A DNA stretch of 64,000 nucleotides, from the NCBI GenBank assembly GCA_007844125.1, contig CM017568.1, positions 4,730,685 to 4,794,684 of the forward strand, written 5' to 3'. The DNA is from Sinonovacula constricta. Taxonomy: Eukaryota > Mollusca > Bivalvia > Cardiida > Solecurtidae. Positions within the stretch are counted from its first letter, which is position 1. Every line of letters starts with the position of its first letter. The notes below the pieces were generated by a model, which did no database searches, was not told the origin of the DNA, and was given only the letters and a program-made list of their open reading frames with translations. The translations under genes were made by a program, and so were the position numbers. Shown in pieces: positions 48,101-63,100 of the stretch.

Positions 48101-51100
48101 CCTTATCCCCTCACCACGTTGGTTCAAGTTCCAATCGGTGAGAACTTTCTTGTGGGGATGCTTTCCAGCTAACCTGTGGTGCTTCAATGCTTCTACCCAG
48201 ATCTGGGTAAGTCTGGGGTCTTCCTTCACCAATAGTTAGCTGGTTGTCGCCAATATGAGTATAATTGTGTTGGTACCATGTAACAAAAAAAACAAAACAA
48301 ATAAAACATCATCTGCGGTTTAAAAATATACTAGATTGTTGTGTAAAAATAGCTTAAAGAAAGTTGGAAGGCTTTTGCTGCTTATGATTTTTATGATTTT
48401 CCCAATCTTAAGACAACACATTATTCTGAAGGACAGCATATTCACACAATCTAGTGGTTATGGTAATATTTTATTTCATGATTCATTTAACAAAAGATTT
48501 ACACTAGCAAATTCGACCAGCCATGACCAAGTCGCTTTAACTGGAATTGTTAGAAGGTATACTTGATAACACAGTCAATGCAGCTCTTCATTTAATTCAA
48601 GGGAGCACCATTTTCATAAGCAAGACCTTTTTATTTACTTAACATTATGTAACAACTTGATCTTATTTTACATCATCTTATACTAGACACATTTTGGACC
48701 TTACATAACAGTACAACTTTAATATATTTCAGGATGGACAAACTTCACATGGCGCTAACAGAATTGTGTTTTGCCATCAATCACAGCAGCGTGATTCAGG
48801 TCTGGGAACATGGGTTTGTGCCTCGTGAGTTCTTCCTTCAACTGTTGGAAACCAGATTCAACAAGTAAGTCAACTTCCTGTTAGCCTTATACCACAACTG
48901 GTATATTTCTATCTGTCAGTTCCATACCATAGTTGTTGACTCTCCATTTTTCTCAAAACACAATTGTTAACTTTCTATTGGTAGCATACCACAATTATCC
49001 ATTTCATATTAGTCTCATGCCACACTTGTCAATTTCCTGTCATTCACATACCACAATTGTTATCTTCCTTTTAGTCTCATGCCACATTTGTCAATTTCCT
49101 GTCATTCACATACCACAATTGTCATCTTCCTGTTAGTCTCATGCCACATTTGTCAAATTCCTGTTGGTCCCATATGACAATTGTTAACTTCCTGTTTTTC
49201 TCGTAAGACAATTGTCACCTTACTGTTAGAGTCATACCAAAATAGTGAACTTGTTGCTAGTCTCATACCACAATTATAAACTTCAAGTAAGTCTCATACC
49301 ACAGTTTTAAACTTCATGTAAGTCTCATACCACACTTGTCAATTTCCTATAAGTCTCATGCCATAATTATCAGTTTCATATAAATAAAAATCACTATTGA
49401 ATTCCCTTTGAATATCACCCTGATAAGTACTGCTTAAATAGAACTTCCTGCAGATCTTATGCTGCAATGGTTTCTTTCATGTTTAATATCATTTTTCTTA
49501 ATATCACAATGAATTACATATTGTTTGTTGTAAAACCATTTTTGTCACACTGTGCATAATCCAATTAAGATTTTGATAAGTTACCTTCAATAGAAAAGTT
49601 TATGTAAGAAATATATAATATTTTGTAATCCTTTGTGATAGAGATTTATAAGAAGATATGAAGGATATGTTGAGAAGTCTCCTGTGATAAATATTCAAAA
49701 GGAGAAATAAAGGATAGGTCCAGAAATCCTTCCTGTGATTAGGATTATGGAAAGAAATAAAGTTATCTAAAGAAATCTATATTGTGATAGAGGTTTTTGA
49801 GTAGAAATCAAGGATAATTGAGTGATTGGGTTTTGACAGGTTTGTTAAGAGAAATAAAGAAAATCTTCATATATGTAATATTATATAGATTAATGACAAG
49901 ACAATAAAGGATAGGTTGAACAATCTCCTGTATTACAGATTTATACATAGAAATAAAGATCAAGTTAAGACATCTTATGTGATATAGTTTTTTGATAAGA
50001 AATAAAGAATACGTTGAGAAATCTCTGCGATATAGGTTTTGAGGATAAATTAAGGGTTAGCTGGTTTATATCACAATAAGAATACTAAAAACTCCTTATT
50101 CATTTTCATGTTTATAGCAACAATAACACATGCTTTGTTTCACACTTACGTAGATTACAAATTTAGTTCATTCTCATGAATGATAATATCTCTTCCACAT
50201 GTGCTTTTGTGTTTCATCAGTACAACTGCATGACTATTGTTACATCTTTCAATGACAATTAACAGGGCTTACGAGAATAAAACCTAAGTTTGAGTCTGAG
50301 TTCAGTCTCGGTTCTGATAGTAAGATGAAAACATTCATAAAAATCCAAACTATAATTGGGCTAAGATTCTGTCTTCTTTTAAGTATTTGGTTGATCCATT
50401 TTCAGATCCTTCCTGGATTTTTTAGCTTCTATTTAGACTTTCTTCAAGCATTCTATTGGTCAGATTTAAAATTCACCCAGCCAAAATTTAACTAAATTGA
50501 TCAAAGTCCACCCATTTCCTTTCCAACCCCTTAGATTTTTTAGATTTAAATCTGCTTTCAATCTTATTGAACAGGTTTTAACATCAAGCAAAATCATATG
50601 CTTGAAAATGGAAATTACCATTTTGGAGTGAAAGCTTTTAACCAACAACTGATGCTTTAAAATTAACATTATCATTTTTTAGTAAAAGTCTCAGACTTTA
50701 GCTTGAAGTTTTTTAATCTCAGCCCCAAGTCTTTGTTTTTATTTGTTTCATCTCATTTTAAATCTTCTTGTCTTTTAAGAATGTTAACATTCATCCGAAG
50801 TGATCAAGGATAAGTATGTGCTAATGTGCCATGTGTCTTATATGATTGTAGAAATATTAGACTCTTGCATGAAATATAAACCAAATATATTTTTGCTATA
50901 TTTAAATTAAAGAGTAAAAATGCTTCTTTGTCACATAAATTGCCCTCTTGGTAAAGAACAGCCTAGCTCTTCTAAAAGATAATCTGATTATAATATTGAA
51001 ACTGTGTTGGTTAAAAAAGTTTCTAGCTCATGTGTGATAAAACAAATTTATGTTTGAGTCATCAGGGTAGTACAATTTACACATTGAATCAAAAACCAGT

Positions 51101-54100
51101 GATAAGTTTTTAGTTCTTTTTAAAGTTTCAGACTTAGACTTTAAGTCACTGAAAAGGCTATCATTGAAGTTCCCTGCTCCCAGTAACTAGCACAATGCTG
51201 GGAGATCACAAAGGGATGGGTTATAAACCAATTAGTTAAATGAATATTTTAGTTTGAGAAGGTAATCAGTCATCTTAAAATTGGTTTGAAATAAACCACA
51301 CATCTTCCAATGAGTCTAAAGATAAGTTCAGTTGGGTAGACCCATTGCATCCGCACTACATTCCCCTAGTTCATTAACCTCTGACAGTGAGGCCAGACAA
51401 GATCATAGTGTTGAAACATATCAATCCCATTAAAGTTTTAAATTTAAGTTGCCCATGGTTTAGTGGATAGAGTCTCCAACTTATTGCTATTCTAACTTCT
51501 CAGCCCCTCACCACATAGGTTGAAGTCTCTAGAGATAACTTTTATATGGGAAGGTCTGCCAGCTGACCTGGCATAGGCCAGTTGTTCTCAAACATTTGTT
51601 ATTGGTCTGTTTCCATTTATATAAGCTGAAAGTTCTGTTATGACTGATTGTGTTGCTGCAGTATGCTGTCATGCAATTAGTTGACAGATACAGTTTATAG
51701 TTTTAAGTATTGTTTTGCAGAATTATTTTATCTTCATTTCTGACCAATTTATGATTTCAGAATACTCTGAGACCAAATAAAAAGCTCTAGGTTTTATAAG
51801 ATTTGGCTGTAAATTTTGATTATTTATTTTATTTTACATAGTTGACACTTGCATCTGTCATAATAGCACCTTGAATGTTGGACTGCTTTCACTTTTTTCT
51901 AATACACTTTTTTTATTTATACAATACTATGAAAGCTTTGTTTCAGTATGGCTATGAATGAGTTCCCAGCCCACAAAACCCCTATATTGTAAACAAGTTA
52001 AAAAGCTTGTACTTTCTCTCCTGGGGATATAGTTTTCACAAAATGAATTTAAATAAACTGGACCTTTGGATCACCAAGCTGGAACAATCTAGCAAAATTG
52101 ACTAAATTAGTCCATTTAGCTTGTAAAATTTACTTGGTTGACAGAAATTTTATGGATTTGGACCGTGGGTCTACAATCTTTTGTCGAAGACTGAATAGTG
52201 GAATGCCATGTTAAAGTTCCGTTAAACCCTTCCTGTACAAAGCTTGCACTAGTTGTCCTGTGAATACAAGACTCATAGAACAGTAACTGCAGTGTACCTT
52301 ATTTTTAATGGCATGAATCTTACAATTACATAATGTGCCGCTAGGTCTGGTTTGCATTTTGTTACACCTCTGACAACTAAGGGCCTTTCTGTTCCCTGTA
52401 GGGGTAATAGCCTAATGGGGGTTCCTCTTTCAGCTGACACACGGTGCATTGGTGGTTCTTTCCAGACATTTGTCTGGGGTCTTCCTCCACTCCCTGGACA
52501 TTGCTATAATGACAGTAATGTGTTGCTGGGATGTAGTTAAAATAACTTAACATAGTGAGCCTCCACACCAAATGAAGTCACAATATGGTTCTTCAATGTC
52601 CTGCAGATCTGATAATTTATTAAATGTTATCAGAAAAAATCATCATTTTGTTTAGTAAAAATTATTTTCTGTTATTTCTGAGCTAAGTAATTCCTCTCAA
52701 CATGAAACTTAACTTTAGTATATTCCCATAAAGTCATGTTGTGCATTTGAGGTCGACTTGAAAAATAAGGATATGAGTGTTTGATCAGTACAAAACTGTG
52801 TTGACAAGGTGATAAATTTTTATTCCCCTGAAAGCGGGCCTATAGTAGTTGAACCATCTGTCCATCTATACATCTCTCCGTCCGTCTGTTCCATATCTAT
52901 GTCAGCATAATAACTCTGTCATGGATTTTAAAATAACTTGGCGGAAATGTCAAACTCACGAAGACGATGTGTCGCTTACAAGACTCAGGTTGGTTACACG
53001 CAGGTCAAGATCACAATTAAAGAGCAACGTCATAAACCCTGGTAGTGCACTGGTGGTTATCCTCGCTAAGTAACTCATTTCTGGAGGGATTTTGAAATAA
53101 CCTGGCAGAAATGTCAAACACATGAAGACAATGGTCAAGGTCACACTTACAGGCCAAAGTCATAATACCTAGAAGTGCATTGGTGGTTGTGTCCACTCAG
53201 TAACTCTGTGGTTTATTGAGGGATTTTGAATAACCTGGCAGAAATGTCAAACACATGAAGAGGTAGGTGTTGTGCACAAGAGCCAGGTCAGTTACCTGAA
53301 GGTCAAAGTCATTGTCCCTGGTAGTGCACTGGTGGTTGTGTCCTCTCAGTAACTCTGTAATTTCTGGAGGGATTTTGAAATAACCTGGCAGAAATGTTAA
53401 ACACATAAGATGGCATGTCAAGCACATGACCCAGGTTGGCTACTAGAAGGTCAAGGTCACATTAACAGGTCACAGTCAAAATGTGCACAAATGCATACCG
53501 TATTTTTTTAAGTGTTTATATTCCCACTGTATTGTTTTGTGAAAGTCATTTCGGTTATTTTGTGAATTATAAATGTATTTTACAGTTTGATTATTAAGTC
53601 TTATCATTATTGTATCACATACATGTAGGCTTTTATTAGGATTATTTCAATAAAGCTATAGTTGACATTGTCATTTGGATGCTCAAACCCCATATTGTGC
53701 TTATTTCTCATTTGAATATTGTTAGAAGTCATTTGTAGTGATAGTTTTTCAATATTTCGTTTTCATTTTTTGTTCATGGGTTGATTCATGAATGCATATT
53801 TTTCTGAATCATTTTAACTCACACTGTCACATCCCCACCATTTTTTGTTTCATAAATGACAAATTTCATGATAGTGTAGAAAATATGCCTATGTTGTTGA
53901 TTATTTTGTTGTTTTTTGTCATTTCTGCTTGTTCTTAAATTGTTTAGTACACCTCTCAGTAGAAAAGTGTTTTCTCTGTGAGTATTAAAAATTATTGATA
54001 GGAACACTGAAACCTTCTTTTTCAAAATAAAAGAAACACACAAAAAACACCTCAAATTGATAAGGTGAAAAGTTAGAACTATTTACGATAACTTTACTTT

Positions 54101-57100
54101 ATAAACTGGTTACTGGTTTCAACAGTATTCTTCACTGAACAAAAATGTGCAACTCCTCTGACTGCTAAGCCTCTTACTACATGGACTCTAGTCCCAATGG
54201 TGGCAAAGAACTTAACATGGGAAGGTCTTTCAGCTGAATTTTGGCGCGCAAGTGGTCCTACCCTGACATTTGTCGGGTCCCCCTCTACCAGATAGGAGGA
54301 CGTCGCTATAATGATCATTGAGCGTTTCTGTGATATATTACAATAACAAACAAAAAACAGAAATAAGGAAAAACATGTTTAATCAGGTAATACATTTTAA
54401 ACTATTCATCTTGGATCAGTAGTTTTGACTGCTTCACAAAAAGGCATGATTTTTTCTTACTTAGCAATTGATAATGGGCCATCGCTTTAAACTGGACTAT
54501 AAGAAACTTCTTTAGTTAGATTTGGATGCTGTTCTTCAAGCTGTTCCTCTTCATAGCATATGTACATGATGATTTGAGCTCCACAATAAACACCTTATAT
54601 TGCTTAGATAATGGCATCACAATGTAGCCAATCAGTGTATTGTCTATGACTGACATATACAAATGATATATATCCAGCATGCATTGTTCAGAGCTTTATT
54701 AGTTAATTGTGTTTAAAATAGAAAAAACAAAGTTACAAACCATTTCAGTGCTTTTTATTGCCCATCTTAAAGACACAATGATTAGTTAAATAACAACATC
54801 TTCACAATAACCAAATTGTAACACATTGTTACTATAAATAGTAACTGGTGTGATGACTTGCTGATATATTTTTTCCTGCCCGTTTACCAGGCTACACTTT
54901 CAAACTTATGACATGATTTCAGAGCCCTTGTTGGCATGATGATGTACAACCCTGATACCAACGAGATTGCCAAACCCTCTGAGCTCCTTTGTAGCGTAAA
55001 GGCAATCATGAGCGTCCTCCAGTCAATTGAGAACTATGGTAAGACCTCAAGACAAGGGTTGAAAGGCTTTGCTTTCTTTCTGTGTATTGATCTCCCAGTC
55101 TATTCAACTCTAAAAAAAAACCCCCAATCTTAACCTGTCAAGTATAATTTGTCAGTACATGGACAGACTGTGAAGGTTTTGATCAGTCAGCTTCTTGCAT
55201 AATGCACATGATTGTTTTTAGTGTTATTAATATTAATTTAGAAGAAATCAAACTTCTTATCCCAAGTAATTTTCTCTTAAGGTTATACTAGAACTACAGG
55301 CAAAAATCACTGACATTGCATTGGTGTAGTGATATCTACCCATTATTCACAATTGTACCTGATATTGAGGGACTTTATTGCTTCTCACATCCAGAGTATT
55401 CTAATCACTACCTACCATTATGATTACCAACTATCTAGTGTTTGGATAGGACATTTTGTCACTACTTTAGAAAGAGAAGTGCCTCTTGTATCAAGATCTC
55501 TGGCCAGCTTTTCACCCATAACCCGCTACATTATTCGCCTATAATAAGCTATAATAAGTTTTGGCTAACAACTCCGTGCAAACATAACAAGTCATATTGC
55601 AGATCTCAGTTAGACAGATCTCAGCTAGGAGCTAGCTTGCCATAGCTAGCTAAAGGTGTACTGACCAGGCTTAGAGATTATTTTTTGTTTATTGCAGTCC
55701 ACATTGACATTGCCCGAGTGTTCAACAACGTTCTTCCACAACAGACCCAACAATTGGACAGTTTTAGTGGCGAGAAAACCATCACTGCCAACTACACACA
55801 CTGGTAACTAGTTATACTACTGTTCCAAGTATTCTTATGACACATTTAACATTTGCAACAATCCTTACTAATGACAGGTTATCATTCGGAAAAGCTTTAA
55901 TACAATTTGGATTACTGTAGCAGAGCGATTGGAATTGCTGACTTGTAACTCTTCAGACATCATAGCATATGGGCGTGTGGTGCGCTGGCTTCTTCCATGA
56001 GCCTTCTTGGAGTCTTCACCCACTGAAAATAAGCTGGATGTCACTAACATGACCATAATTGTGTTGTTGCGATTTAACAAAACAACACACACAAAAAAAA
56101 ATAATTTTCATTATGTTAAATTTAACATAATGACTTTTATTTACAGGAAAATTGAGCTTAGCTGTTTGTTTACATAGTTTCAAAGCATTTGGGTTACTTT
56201 GGTTTTTTCCCTATTGTCAATGCCTGGTTCCTGGCATATACCCAGAATGCATCTGTAGAGCACCTGCTAGGAACCAGCACTCAACTACTTCCTTTTCCTG
56301 TAAATCAGCAGACGAAACTGCAGGCAAAATGTGGCCATAATTGTGTCGGTGCGATGTAACAAAAAACACAAAAACAAATCTTCTCAAATGTAGAGAGGGG
56401 CTAATGGCCTAGTGGTTGATTTACTAACCTGTTACTGGTCTGACTGCTTCACAAGTAAACTGAATGGGTTTGAATCCCAGGGTGGTCTTTCACCTGACCT
56501 AAGCTGTGCTTGTTGTTCCACTAAAATATTTGTCTGGGGTCACCAAAATATCAGGAAGTCCCTTTAATTACAATAATTGTGGAAAGATAAGATGTAATAT
56601 CTTTTAAAAAGCAACAACATCAAAAAAAACAATGTCATGCCTTCAGATCACGCTGGCAAGCTGTTGGTTATATAGCCTTATCGAAACTTTTTTAATATCC
56701 CAGGTTGGTGCCCTTGGCCAACATTTAGGGTTAATACTTTAATTGAAGAAGCACCTTCAAAATACATCGTTATAACATATGAGTAACAGCCTAATAATAT
56801 AACATTTGGACATCTTTCAACTTTTCCATCTTGCAGGTACTTGGAGGTTTATCTGCGGCGTGTCACGTGTAACGTGGGACAGATTGTTTTCTCACCTAAT
56901 CAGAAAGCATTTGTCAGTCTCCAACAGGATGGACTCCAGGTGCCTTTCGCTGCCGAAGAGTATGGAGATCTGACGGGTAAGTTGTGCTCATTTTGGTGAG
57001 GTGAAAACTAAAGGCTTCTCATGGTAATAAATAAAAGTTTTACAATGTATCATTCTTTCAATGAGGAAAAGCTCTCAATTTCATCATTTTTTAGGGCAGT

Positions 57101-60100
57101 GTATAATATTAAGAAAAGAAGAGTAGTTAAATATTGTGATAATTGGTCATAAAATTTACCTTAAACATATTATTTTGTATCAATTTGTCAAATACAAAAT
57201 ATAAAAAAAGATATGAGAAATTATACAAAAAAAGAGAATATTTTATTTTCTATGTCAATATGTCTAGTTCAGGCAAGGTAACCCAAGGAGCCAGCAACTT
57301 GTTATCTACATTATGTAGATGAAAGCTCCAGGTTAGCTTTCCACATTTACATGTTTGTGGTAAAAGAAAAATTTAAAAAGCACATAATTTTTTTTTAAAC
57401 TTTGAAGTGTAGGTAAGCAGTTGACTTTTTGGTGTCAAATATATTTTTTATCTGTACATTTTACAGAGTTACGAGCTCTTGCAGAGCTGATTGGACCATA
57501 TGGTATCAAATTTATGGGCGAGAAACTGATGCTGCACATAGCCAATCAGGTGGAGGAAATCAAGGTAGGTGAAGTCTAATTTTCAGCATCGTCGGTTTAC
57601 CATAAGCCTTAACACCACCCCCCATCCCTCAACACACCCACATACACACAAAAATTACACATTTTCCACAATTTTGTTACCTTGACAACAAACTTTGTTT
57701 GGAATATAACATGAAAATTAAACATGCTTTACATAACCTATCAGTAAAGCAAGGTTTTAAGTCAATTACATTACCTTGACTGACATAAGTAAAATTGTTT
57801 TATCTTCTTTAATGATACCAGTAAATTTTGTTCTTATTTCTTACTCTTTTTTTTCTTCAGAAATTGGTTGTTGCTAACAAAGATGTGCTTGCTCAGCTGC
57901 GAACAAATTTTGATAAGCCTGATGTTATGAGAGATTTATCCAAGAAACTTGTTCGTAAGTAAACCCAGAACATTGTTCATGCAGTTAATGATATTTTATT
58001 ATGGTAGTTTAAAGGTACATTGTTGATCTTCATTTATATATACATAGTGTTTGTTGTATAATTTAGTCAGTGACTTCAACTGTTCCACATGGACATGCCT
58101 TTAAATGTAAATGACCCATACATCATTGGAACTGGAATATGTAAGTCTCACATAAGATATTAGTTATCATGGGACCAGATTTAGCCTAGTACTCTGTGAT
58201 GATAGCAGTGATTTTGTTTTGAGATGCACCTCAGCAACATTATCATGGTCATAATAGTTATATACAGCCAATGTTGGTGGAGGTACACCCCAGACAAATG
58301 TGTAGGTAGAGCCACTGGCGCTCTGTAAGAAAGCTAGAAGACCACCCAACATGAGAATTCCTGAGCAGATAGTGATTCTAGCCCAAACTGTAAGTGGCCA
58401 TAGAGTCAGGGGAGTAACAAGTGGACAATTATACTCACTAGGTCATGGATATCCCATGATGAAAAGAGAAAAAGTGTTGAACATGTTAAAAATAAATTTG
58501 AATAAGTTGTAATTGATTTTGAAATTGAAAATTTATCTCCTAACTTACTAAGGCAATAATGAAAGTAAGGCAGAAAGTATACACCCACAACATTCAGTTC
58601 CAATGGCAGCTGACTGATTAGGATCTGCTCTGTATGCTGCAGAATCATTAGCAATAGAGCCTATTTTGTTACCATAGCAGATTAAAACAGAAAATATATT
58701 GTTGCAGATGTGGACAGTTTGCTGCTGAGGATGACTATTGTCGGCGTGTTGCTGGCATTTAGAAGTCTCACCCAGGAGGCCCTGCAGGATGTGAGTATAC
58801 CTGCTCGGACTGACAAAACAGAGATTTAGCTTTATCATTCTATAAATAAGTAACTTATTTTAAACTTTTTCAAGCAGATTTCTCAATAACCTGTACCTAG
58901 ATCAGACTGAAACTTCACAAATATGTTGATCATACCAACTGATATGTAGTGATATGGATTATGTAAGAAATATGGCCTTAGCTCAGTTTGAAAAGTGGTG
59001 ATGCATACAGATTTAGGCTATAGTTTTATGTGCAAGTACTGTCAAGTTTATAACATATTAAATCAGGCATCTGAATATCAATAGTTTATATTGTCCTTGT
59101 TTTCATTAGACTTTAGTGTGGCTGTGCATAATTGTTTAAACAGTGTGTTTGTCAGTATTTTTTACAATCTGTTTAGCATTCTTCTTTATAGTCAGTTTAG
59201 CATTGTTATTATTGAAGAATGTAACTCTTTAACATTGTCATTTCCCAATAGGTGCTGGAAGATCGTGTCCCATTTTTGATGGCCTCAGTCAAGGATATTC
59301 ATCAGTTTGTTCCCAACTCCAAAGACCAGTTGGTAAGTTATCCTAGACAATATGACAGATTTTCCATATGTGTGATTATATGTGTCTATTTTGTGGGAAA
59401 TTGGACTTCTCCTTTTGTATTTATTGGTGAAATATATTGGTTGGGGTGGAGCCTTTCATGTGGGGAGGTAGCTGACCTATGGTGCACCTGTATTTTTTCC
59501 CCAGACATTTTCTGTTGTCTTGCTCCACCAAAACGATGGTTTTAATAACCATAATTATGTTGCTGGGATATATTTAAAAAAAATAAAGCTAGATGCTTGG
59601 AGAGTGTGTTTTAGGGACATAAATAGAGTCAATGTGAACTTTTTACTCTGATTGTATGCTTTCTTTGTTATATTTGTTCTACTGTGATGAACTCCACATT
59701 GCAATAATCATTCAAATATATGTATTGCACCTCAAATATTGCTTTGAAATGTAAGTGTGTGGAATCACCATATACCTTGCAGTATTCCATACACAATAAC
59801 CCATTGATTTACTAACAATAATTCAATTACCTAATTTAAATTTAAGGAACTGTGAATTTTAATGAAAATATCAGACAAAAAGTTTAATAGAAGCTATATT
59901 CTAGTGTGTGTATAGTTGGTGGTTGCAGTTGCATTTGCATGCAGACAGACCTACAAAAAGTGATGATAAAAATAATGATTTCTATTTTATTTTCTTAAGT
60001 TCATAACAGCCATTATCTCAGTAACATTTGCTTATTAAACAACCTGGTTCTGCTTTGTGTGTCCTTACAGCATTCAACAATGAGACAAAAGGTAGAGATA

Positions 60101-63100
60101 CATGTTGTATTTCTGTTGTTATTCCCCTTTTATCCCTTTTATACAGAATCTCATGTTTTGCATTGTCTTGATTTTTGATGTCGGTTTTACCATTGTGAAT
60201 TCATGATAAGGGTTGCTTTGCTTTTGTCTCTCTTTGTTAGACTTGATTGGTTTTATATTGTTAAAAGTGTGTGTCTGTATATTTCTAGAAAATGCATGAA
60301 AATCTGATTTAAAAGGTGAAATATGTAAGAGGTTTTCTCTAATGTGAAAAATGTTGATAGGGAACTATCTGAAATATTAAATTCTATTTTTTTACTTTTA
60401 CAACACTCTTGCTCTAAAAGTAAACTGTTTAAACCAAAATCCATCAAACACATCCTTCTAATTGTTCCATATTCATTTTCATTGTTTTGGGGGTTTTTTA
60501 CACTCAAGAATGACATTTCTTCTAAAGGACAAACATTATCAGTTGTACTTCCCTTTCATTTAAATTCAATCCATTGGCCAATTTAAATTTAATGTCACTT
60601 CACTGACATTATGATGTTATTGTCAAAATGAGCCATCTATGGCTGTCACTTGTATGTCTTAGTATCAACATAAATATGGGAACCATTTATTCTAAATATC
60701 AAGCTTTGTTTTCACACTCTAAGTGTGTTCGGTAAGTGAACATTTGTTTGAGGAGAAGCCCATGACTAGCTCAGACCAATTAGATACCAAGTTAAGATCT
60801 GCATTAATAATGGGAGGAATAAGTCATTTGTTCTTTAATAATCAGCAGAAATGTCAGTTGAAAGTTCAAGATTCACATTAGTCAAGAATGTTCAAGTGTG
60901 GTGGGTTTTTTTCCCAACTATTTGATGGTTCATAACTGGTTTTACCAGGGCCTGTGGTTGTGTGGTCAAGGGTTGTTCAGATGGTTAGAGTCCTCTGCTT
61001 ATAACCCACCCCAACCCAAATGACTCTGGTAGGGGTAGCAGTAAAGGGTTGGCTCCAGGTGTATAAGACCCTAAGTTTTAACCCAGATAGGGACATACCA
61101 GTCTTAAAAATATGGTAGGAGTATAGAATTTTGCTTTCATTTGGCTTACTAGTATAACAGCTGTTTCACTAGTTGGACACCTGTCGGGATAATGTTAGGG
61201 TAATACAGCCATCCACATAACTTGATAATTTGACAGCTTTATTTATTCATTATTCCATACTGGACCTGATAGTGCAATTGCCAGAATAATGGTTGTATAC
61301 GTTATGATATCCCTCTGCCTTTATATTTGCCTGTATTCAGAATACCTGGTGTTTGCAGTTTGTGGATGCTTCATGTCTCCAACATGGACATACCTGATAT
61401 TGTAACTCATTAGTCTCAAATGGCATGGGTTCAAGTCCCAGTAAGGGAAAGAATCGTCATGAAGATCTTCCAAGTGACCTGTGGTATGCCACTGCCTGTG
61501 GATCTACCCAGACACCAATAATAGCCTGGACAGAGCAACTATGACCGTGATTGTGTTATTGTGATATAGCAAAACTTTTATTTACCCAATTTTCTATTTT
61601 TAAATCTATTAGTCCTTGAGAGTAGGTATTTCCTTTACCATGCTTTATAAAATCCATTGCTATCATTTGATATTATCTTTTTCCATAAAGTATGTTTTTA
61701 TCTCTAAGAGTTCCAGTAATGGAACATCAGTTTGGACATCTCCTCATTGTAATTTGTGGGTTAAGGATTTGCATGCAAGTACTTTCAATCTTAAATCTCA
61801 ATAGCTAATGTACAGATTGGAATAAAACTTCACATATGTCTTCATAGTGATCATATTTATTGATAGTTTCCATGTGATGTCATCGACACTGATAAGACAG
61901 TTTAAGGCATTCATCTTTGTGGGCAGAAGCTAATGTTTTTATTTTCCAGTCTATTTTACTGAATTTTATATCAAATTTAATAGCTTTTATAAAGTATTTT
62001 AAATATCAAAACTATATTTTGATAGTTTAAAAGGTTAAAGAAATACAACTGAAAATCATACACTGTCCATTTGGTTTTAAGTATGAGCCAATAGTTTTAT
62101 ATATTTCTGTGTATTAATTCTGTGTGCATTTATCAATTGTAAACATATTGTATTCTAAAAATATGAATTTCAAGAGCTTTCCAATGGTGTAGCTTTTAAT
62201 TTTCGGACCACAAATGAAAAAATTACGAGAAAATTAAATTTACCATTCTATACAATTAATTTGAAAATCCCTTGGCATCGGCTCCAGGTACGGTAGGCCC
62301 CGGGTTCGATCCCGGGCCGTGACATACCAAAGTCGTTAAAAATGGTAGTTGTATAGCTCCCTTGCTAACGCTCAAGCAAATATAAGGGTAGTTCCACGAC
62401 TGGTTGGCACAGTGTCAGGATAATGTGACTGGGTGTGGTATCATGCCAGGTGTTCTCAGCATGCTATACACAGTGAAGGCAGCACTATATCTGCTTCAAG
62501 TGGACACCGTCTCCAGATAACTGAAATACTGTTGGTGGGACGATAAACCCAATAAACAAACAAACAAACAATATCCCTTGAAGTTTCCATCAAAGATGGC
62601 TGCCAAGATAAGGGATTTTCACTGATGCGGAAACTATCTATTGATATAAATTAGTTTGAAATTTCTACATTGGATTTTGTGTCAAAGTACTTTGATAGTG
62701 AGATGCAATTCCCTCTGACTTCTTGTTAAAACTTACATGACATGTTATGTGAGCATTTTTATTTCTTAATGTCAGAGCTCTTAGAATAACAAAAATCCCA
62801 GTATCTTTAAGTTGTCTATGATAAAAGATGGAGTCTTCAATTGCTTCATTTGATAATTTACAGACAATTATCTTTGTTATTTTCATTGGGCTAACCACAT
62901 AAAGTGATATGCACTTTTGTGTTTCATTTATAAAGGGTTATCCCTTACATTACCAGAATATTCAACAATCTGTTTCTTTCTTCTGTAAGTATACACCAAT
63001 TCTACCAATAAAAATTACTGAGATTGTCATTGAACCATCTTATACTTCAGCATTTCAAGTAAGGTAGAAGTGATAATGAAAAAAAGTCAAGGTACTTAAC

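Noticed and set aside
62280..62345. A genuine tRNA gene
   Set aside because: The B box is perfect, but the sequence continues into the SINE-B body with an A-rich tail, and no acceptor-stem pairing is evident.
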